Assembly: GCF_003014595.1 (NCBI RefSeq)
Contig: NZ_PYGK01000013.1
Location: forward strand, 1-64,000
Origin: Chitinophaga ginsengisoli
Lineage (GTDB): Bacteria > Bacteroidota > Bacteroidia > Chitinophagales > Chitinophagaceae
Direction: 5' to 3'
DNA: 64,000 nucleotides
Shown here in pieces: positions 61,729-64,000 of this stretch (positions are counted from its first letter, which is position 1; the number at the start of each line of letters is the position of its first letter). The notes beneath the pieces were generated by a model, which did no database searches, was not told the origin of the DNA, and saw only the letters and a program-made list of their open reading frames with translations. A program made the position numbers and the translations under genes.

Positions 61729-64000
61729 TATTTTTTAAATTTAACATTCACGTTCACACCGTAGGTCCGGGTACTTGGCAAGCTTGTACCTTCGATACCT
61801 GCGTAGTTGATGAGTGAAGAAAATCCTGCTTCAGGGTCTACGTTATCAGATTTACGCATGAGGGTGAGCAGATTACGTGCTACGAGTGAAATACCGATAG
61901 ACTCGAACGGTGTTTTACCCAGCACTTTCCTACCCATTGTATAACCCAATGTTACCTGGCGCAGCTTGATGAAGTCAGCATCCAGTACGCTATTCTTGGA
62001 GATCTTATTTGCATATGCCTGATAATAGGTTTGCGCGTCTACATTCTTTGTATTTTTCTCTCCGGTGCTTTCGATGATACCATCTACAACGATGCCTGAT
62101 TCCCTACCTGCCAGCGTTGCTTTATCCAGACCACGATATACGGCGTAGTCTTTGGTTGCGGACAGCAGTTTTGCGCCGAATTTGCCATCTATTAAGAAGG
62201 AGAGGTTGAAGCCTTTGTAAGAGAAGTCGTTATTAATACCACCGAAGAACTTAGGCAGTACACTACCCATTGGTCGCAGCACACCATCATTCTGTGGCAG
62301 TCCGGAAGCATCCAACAGCAGTTGGCCTTTATCATCACGTTTGAAATCGTACGCCAGGATCTGTGGGCCGGACATACCTTTCACGAGAGCGGTATTGGCA
62401 TTCAGCGGACGGTAAGTACCCAGTGTCAGTACAGTACTGCTACTGTTTGAGCCATAGATGTCAAGAATTTTATTCTTGATGTAAGTACCATTCACAGAAG
62501 CGTTCCAGGTGAAGTTGGACGTAGATACAATAGTACCGTTTATAGCAGCCTCAAAACCTTTGTTCAGTGTAGAACCAGTTCCGAAGTAGGCCTTGTCATA
62601 CCCGGTGGCTGATGAGATCGTACCCTGTATGATTTCACTGTTGGTTTTACGATGGAAATACGCCAGGTCAATACCTAATCTGTTCTCGAAGAATTTCAGT
62701 TCGAGACCAACTTCCGCTTCTTTCAACTTAAATGGTTTCAGATAAAGATTGGGCAGTGTAGAAGAGAAATCACCTGTGCTGACGCCAGCAATTGTACTTC
62801 CTACGTTGTAGTAAGACTTAGTGATATAAGCGTCTGTAGGTTCACCACTGGCATTTGCCCATGAAGCGCGTAACTTACCGTAGTTCAGTTTAGGAATGTG
62901 TACCAGTTCGGAGAAGATGAAGCTACCGGATACAGATGGTACGAAGATGCTCCTGTTGCCGGCTGGCAGAGTAGAGTATACATCATAACGACCGGTTGTT
63001 CCGATAGTCAGGAAGCCTTTGTATGAGAAGTCGGCGGTATAGTACCCTGACTGTGATTCTCTTGCCTGATAATCGTAGTTCCTACCGAAGTTGGTTACGT
63101 TGCTATAAGAATAAACGTAAGGTATGATAAACTGGTTACCAGATACGCCTACCATTTCAAAGGTCCTTTTACGCAGGTTACCACCCACTGCCAGGTCTAC
63201 CTGCAGGTCTTCCACGATGTTCTTCTTGAAACCGATCAAACCATCCGCGTTCATTTCGGTGGATTGTTCGTTACGCAGATCCAGGTCACCACTCACGGTA
63301 GTACCATTTGCCAGCGTGCTGGTGGAATAAGCAGTACCCCATGGAGTCACCTTGAATTTCCTGTCGTTTATGTTATCATAACCGATACGTGCCTGTGCAT
63401 ATAAAAAGTCAAATAAATCATAACGAACAGTCAGTGCAGAGATCCAGCGTCTTCTGTCGATGTTATTGATGAACTGGTTTACAACAAACCATGGGTTTGT
63501 TACGAAGTTATCATCTGTCCATACTACCTCACGACCATTGTTGTCGGGATTGTAGCCAGGCTTCATGAGATCTTCATCAATGTTTGTAGCCAGGAAGAGA
63601 CCATTGTTCGCGTTCAGCGGACCATCACTCAACTGAGGACGGTTCTGTGAACGGTCATCAATATAGTTTACCAGTGCACTTACTTTCAGTTTGGTAGTCA
63701 GGTTCTGTTCGAGGTTCAGGTTGAAAGTTTTACGTTTCAGTCCACTGTTCCTTAAAATAGAATGATTGTCCATGCTGGATGCGGATACGCGGAAAACACC
63801 TTTGTCTCCGCCACCAGATACTGATAATGTATTGGTAAAGGTTGGTCCTGTTCTGTAGAAACGGCTGATGTTATCATCCACTGCAGAGTAAGCATAAGAC
63901 TTACCATCAAACTGCGGCGTCATTGATCCGTCCAGTTTTGTACCCCAGCTCAAACGTGTGCTGGATAATGCGTCGGCAGCGTTGACAGGTTTTGCACCAT
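61728..64000 (-). CDS. SusC/RagA-family outer-membrane protein (5-prime end outside window)
   Basis: The frame is open to the window edge and encodes about 757 residues, the plug-barrel junction and whole barrel of a SusC-type porin. Near the edge it reads SSTRLSWGTKLDGS; further on are LRNSGLKRKTFNLNLEQNLT and the C-terminal TLPSTRTYGVNVNVKFKK. The signal peptide, regulatory and plug domains lie beyond 64000. It forms the import pair with the overlapping SusD gene and heads the ASPIC/haloperoxidase locus. Confidence 0.92.
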   Translation of the reverse strand, partial: GAKPVNAADALSSTRLSWGTKLDGSMTPQFDGKSYAYSAVDDNISRFYRTGPTFTNTLSVSGGGDKGVFRVSASSMDNHSILRNSGLKRKTFNLNLEQNLTTKLKVSALVNYIDDRSQNRPQLSDGPLNANNGLFLATNIDEDLMKPGYNPDNNGREVVWTDDNFVTNPWFVVNQFINNIDRRRWISALTVRYDLFDFLYAQARIGYDNINDRKFKVTPWGTAYSTSTLANGTTVSGDLDLRNEQSTEMNADGLIGFKKNIVEDLQVDLAVGGNLRKRTFEMVGVSGNQFIIPYVYSYSNVTNFGRNYDYQARESQSGYYTADFSYKGFLTIGTTGRYDVYSTLPAGNRSIFVPSVSGSFIFSELVHIPKLNYGKLRASWANASGEPTDAYITKSYYNVGSTIAGVSTGDFSSTLPNLYLKPFKLKEAEVGLELKFFENRLGIDLAYFHRKTNSEIIQGTISSATGYDKAYFGTGSTLNKGFEAAINGTIVSTSNFTWNASVNGTYIKNKILDIYGSNSSSTVLTLGTYRPLNANTALVKGMSGPQILAYDFKRDDKGQLLLDASGLPQNDGVLRPMGSVLPKFFGGINNDFSYKGFNLSFLIDGKFGAKLLSATKDYAVYRGLDKATLAGRESGIVVDGIIESTGEKNTKNVDAQTYYQAYANKISKNSVLDADFIKLRQVTLGYTMGRKVLGKTPFESIGISLVARNLLTLMRKSDNVDPEAGFSSLINYAGIEGTSLPSTRTYGVNVNVKFKK

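Overview
The window looks like a chromosomal segment of a Bacteroidota bacterium of the Chitinophagaceae, most likely Chitinophaga or a close relative. The signs are two SusC/SusD pairs, a GH9 glycosidase with a type IX secretion tail, TPR histidine kinases and TPR-LuxR regulators, an AraC protein with a membrane domain, an outer-membrane beta-barrel protein, and promoters of the Bacteroidota type (TTG, about 20 bases, TAnnTTTG). No rRNA, tRNA, prophage, intact transposase or CRISPR array was recognised.

Left part (1-32 kb): a patchwork of small metabolic and regulatory modules mixed with gene debris. In order it holds a phospholipase D-like protein; a four-gene operon for an ABC ATPase, its permease, a YtrA-type GntR repressor and a GIN-domain protein, with a clear operator at the first start codon; a broken FAD monooxygenase; an amidohydrolase-AraC pair; a CurA-like reductase and an SRPBCC-like protein diverging from a LysR gene; PepSY-like and COG4705 membrane proteins separated by a small MITE-like element; a MacB-type permease behind a decapitated PadR gene and a candidate sigma-54 promoter; a giant WGR/LRR/TPR protein with a propeller-like partner; a TPR-LuxR regulator; two SDR/AraC modules; and a TetR gene with duplicated operators. 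Remnants of SDR, AraC (two), PadR, AAA ATPase and 2OG-oxygenase genes show repeated gene loss. A diverged 73-bp sequence occurs at both 2.5 and 26.8 kb.

Right part (32-64 kb): better preserved and largely about the cell envelope and nutrient uptake. It has a TPR histidine kinase, the GH9 cellulase, a minus-strand group of outer-membrane barrel, MauE/DoxX-like membrane protein, small secreted cysteine-containing peptide and propeller-like protein, a membrane-anchored AraC diverging from a siderophore-type TonB receptor, a SusC/SusD pair followed by a phosphoinositide-type phospholipase C, and several single genes (AHSA1-like, lipoprotein, HPP, NudK-type Nudix). The window ends in a minus-strand locus of SusC (cut by the edge), SusD, a large FG-GAP/ASPIC protein and a vanadium haloperoxidase-like phosphatase.

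The best candidates for undescribed biology are the barrel/MauE/small-peptide/propeller group (37.8-42.3 kb), the SusCD-ASPIC-haloperoxidase locus, the WGR-LRR-TPR protein, and the 51-bp-period inverted-repeat module in front of a broken ATPase (27.68-27.78 kb). Functions are read from sequence motifs and family knowledge only; no search was run.
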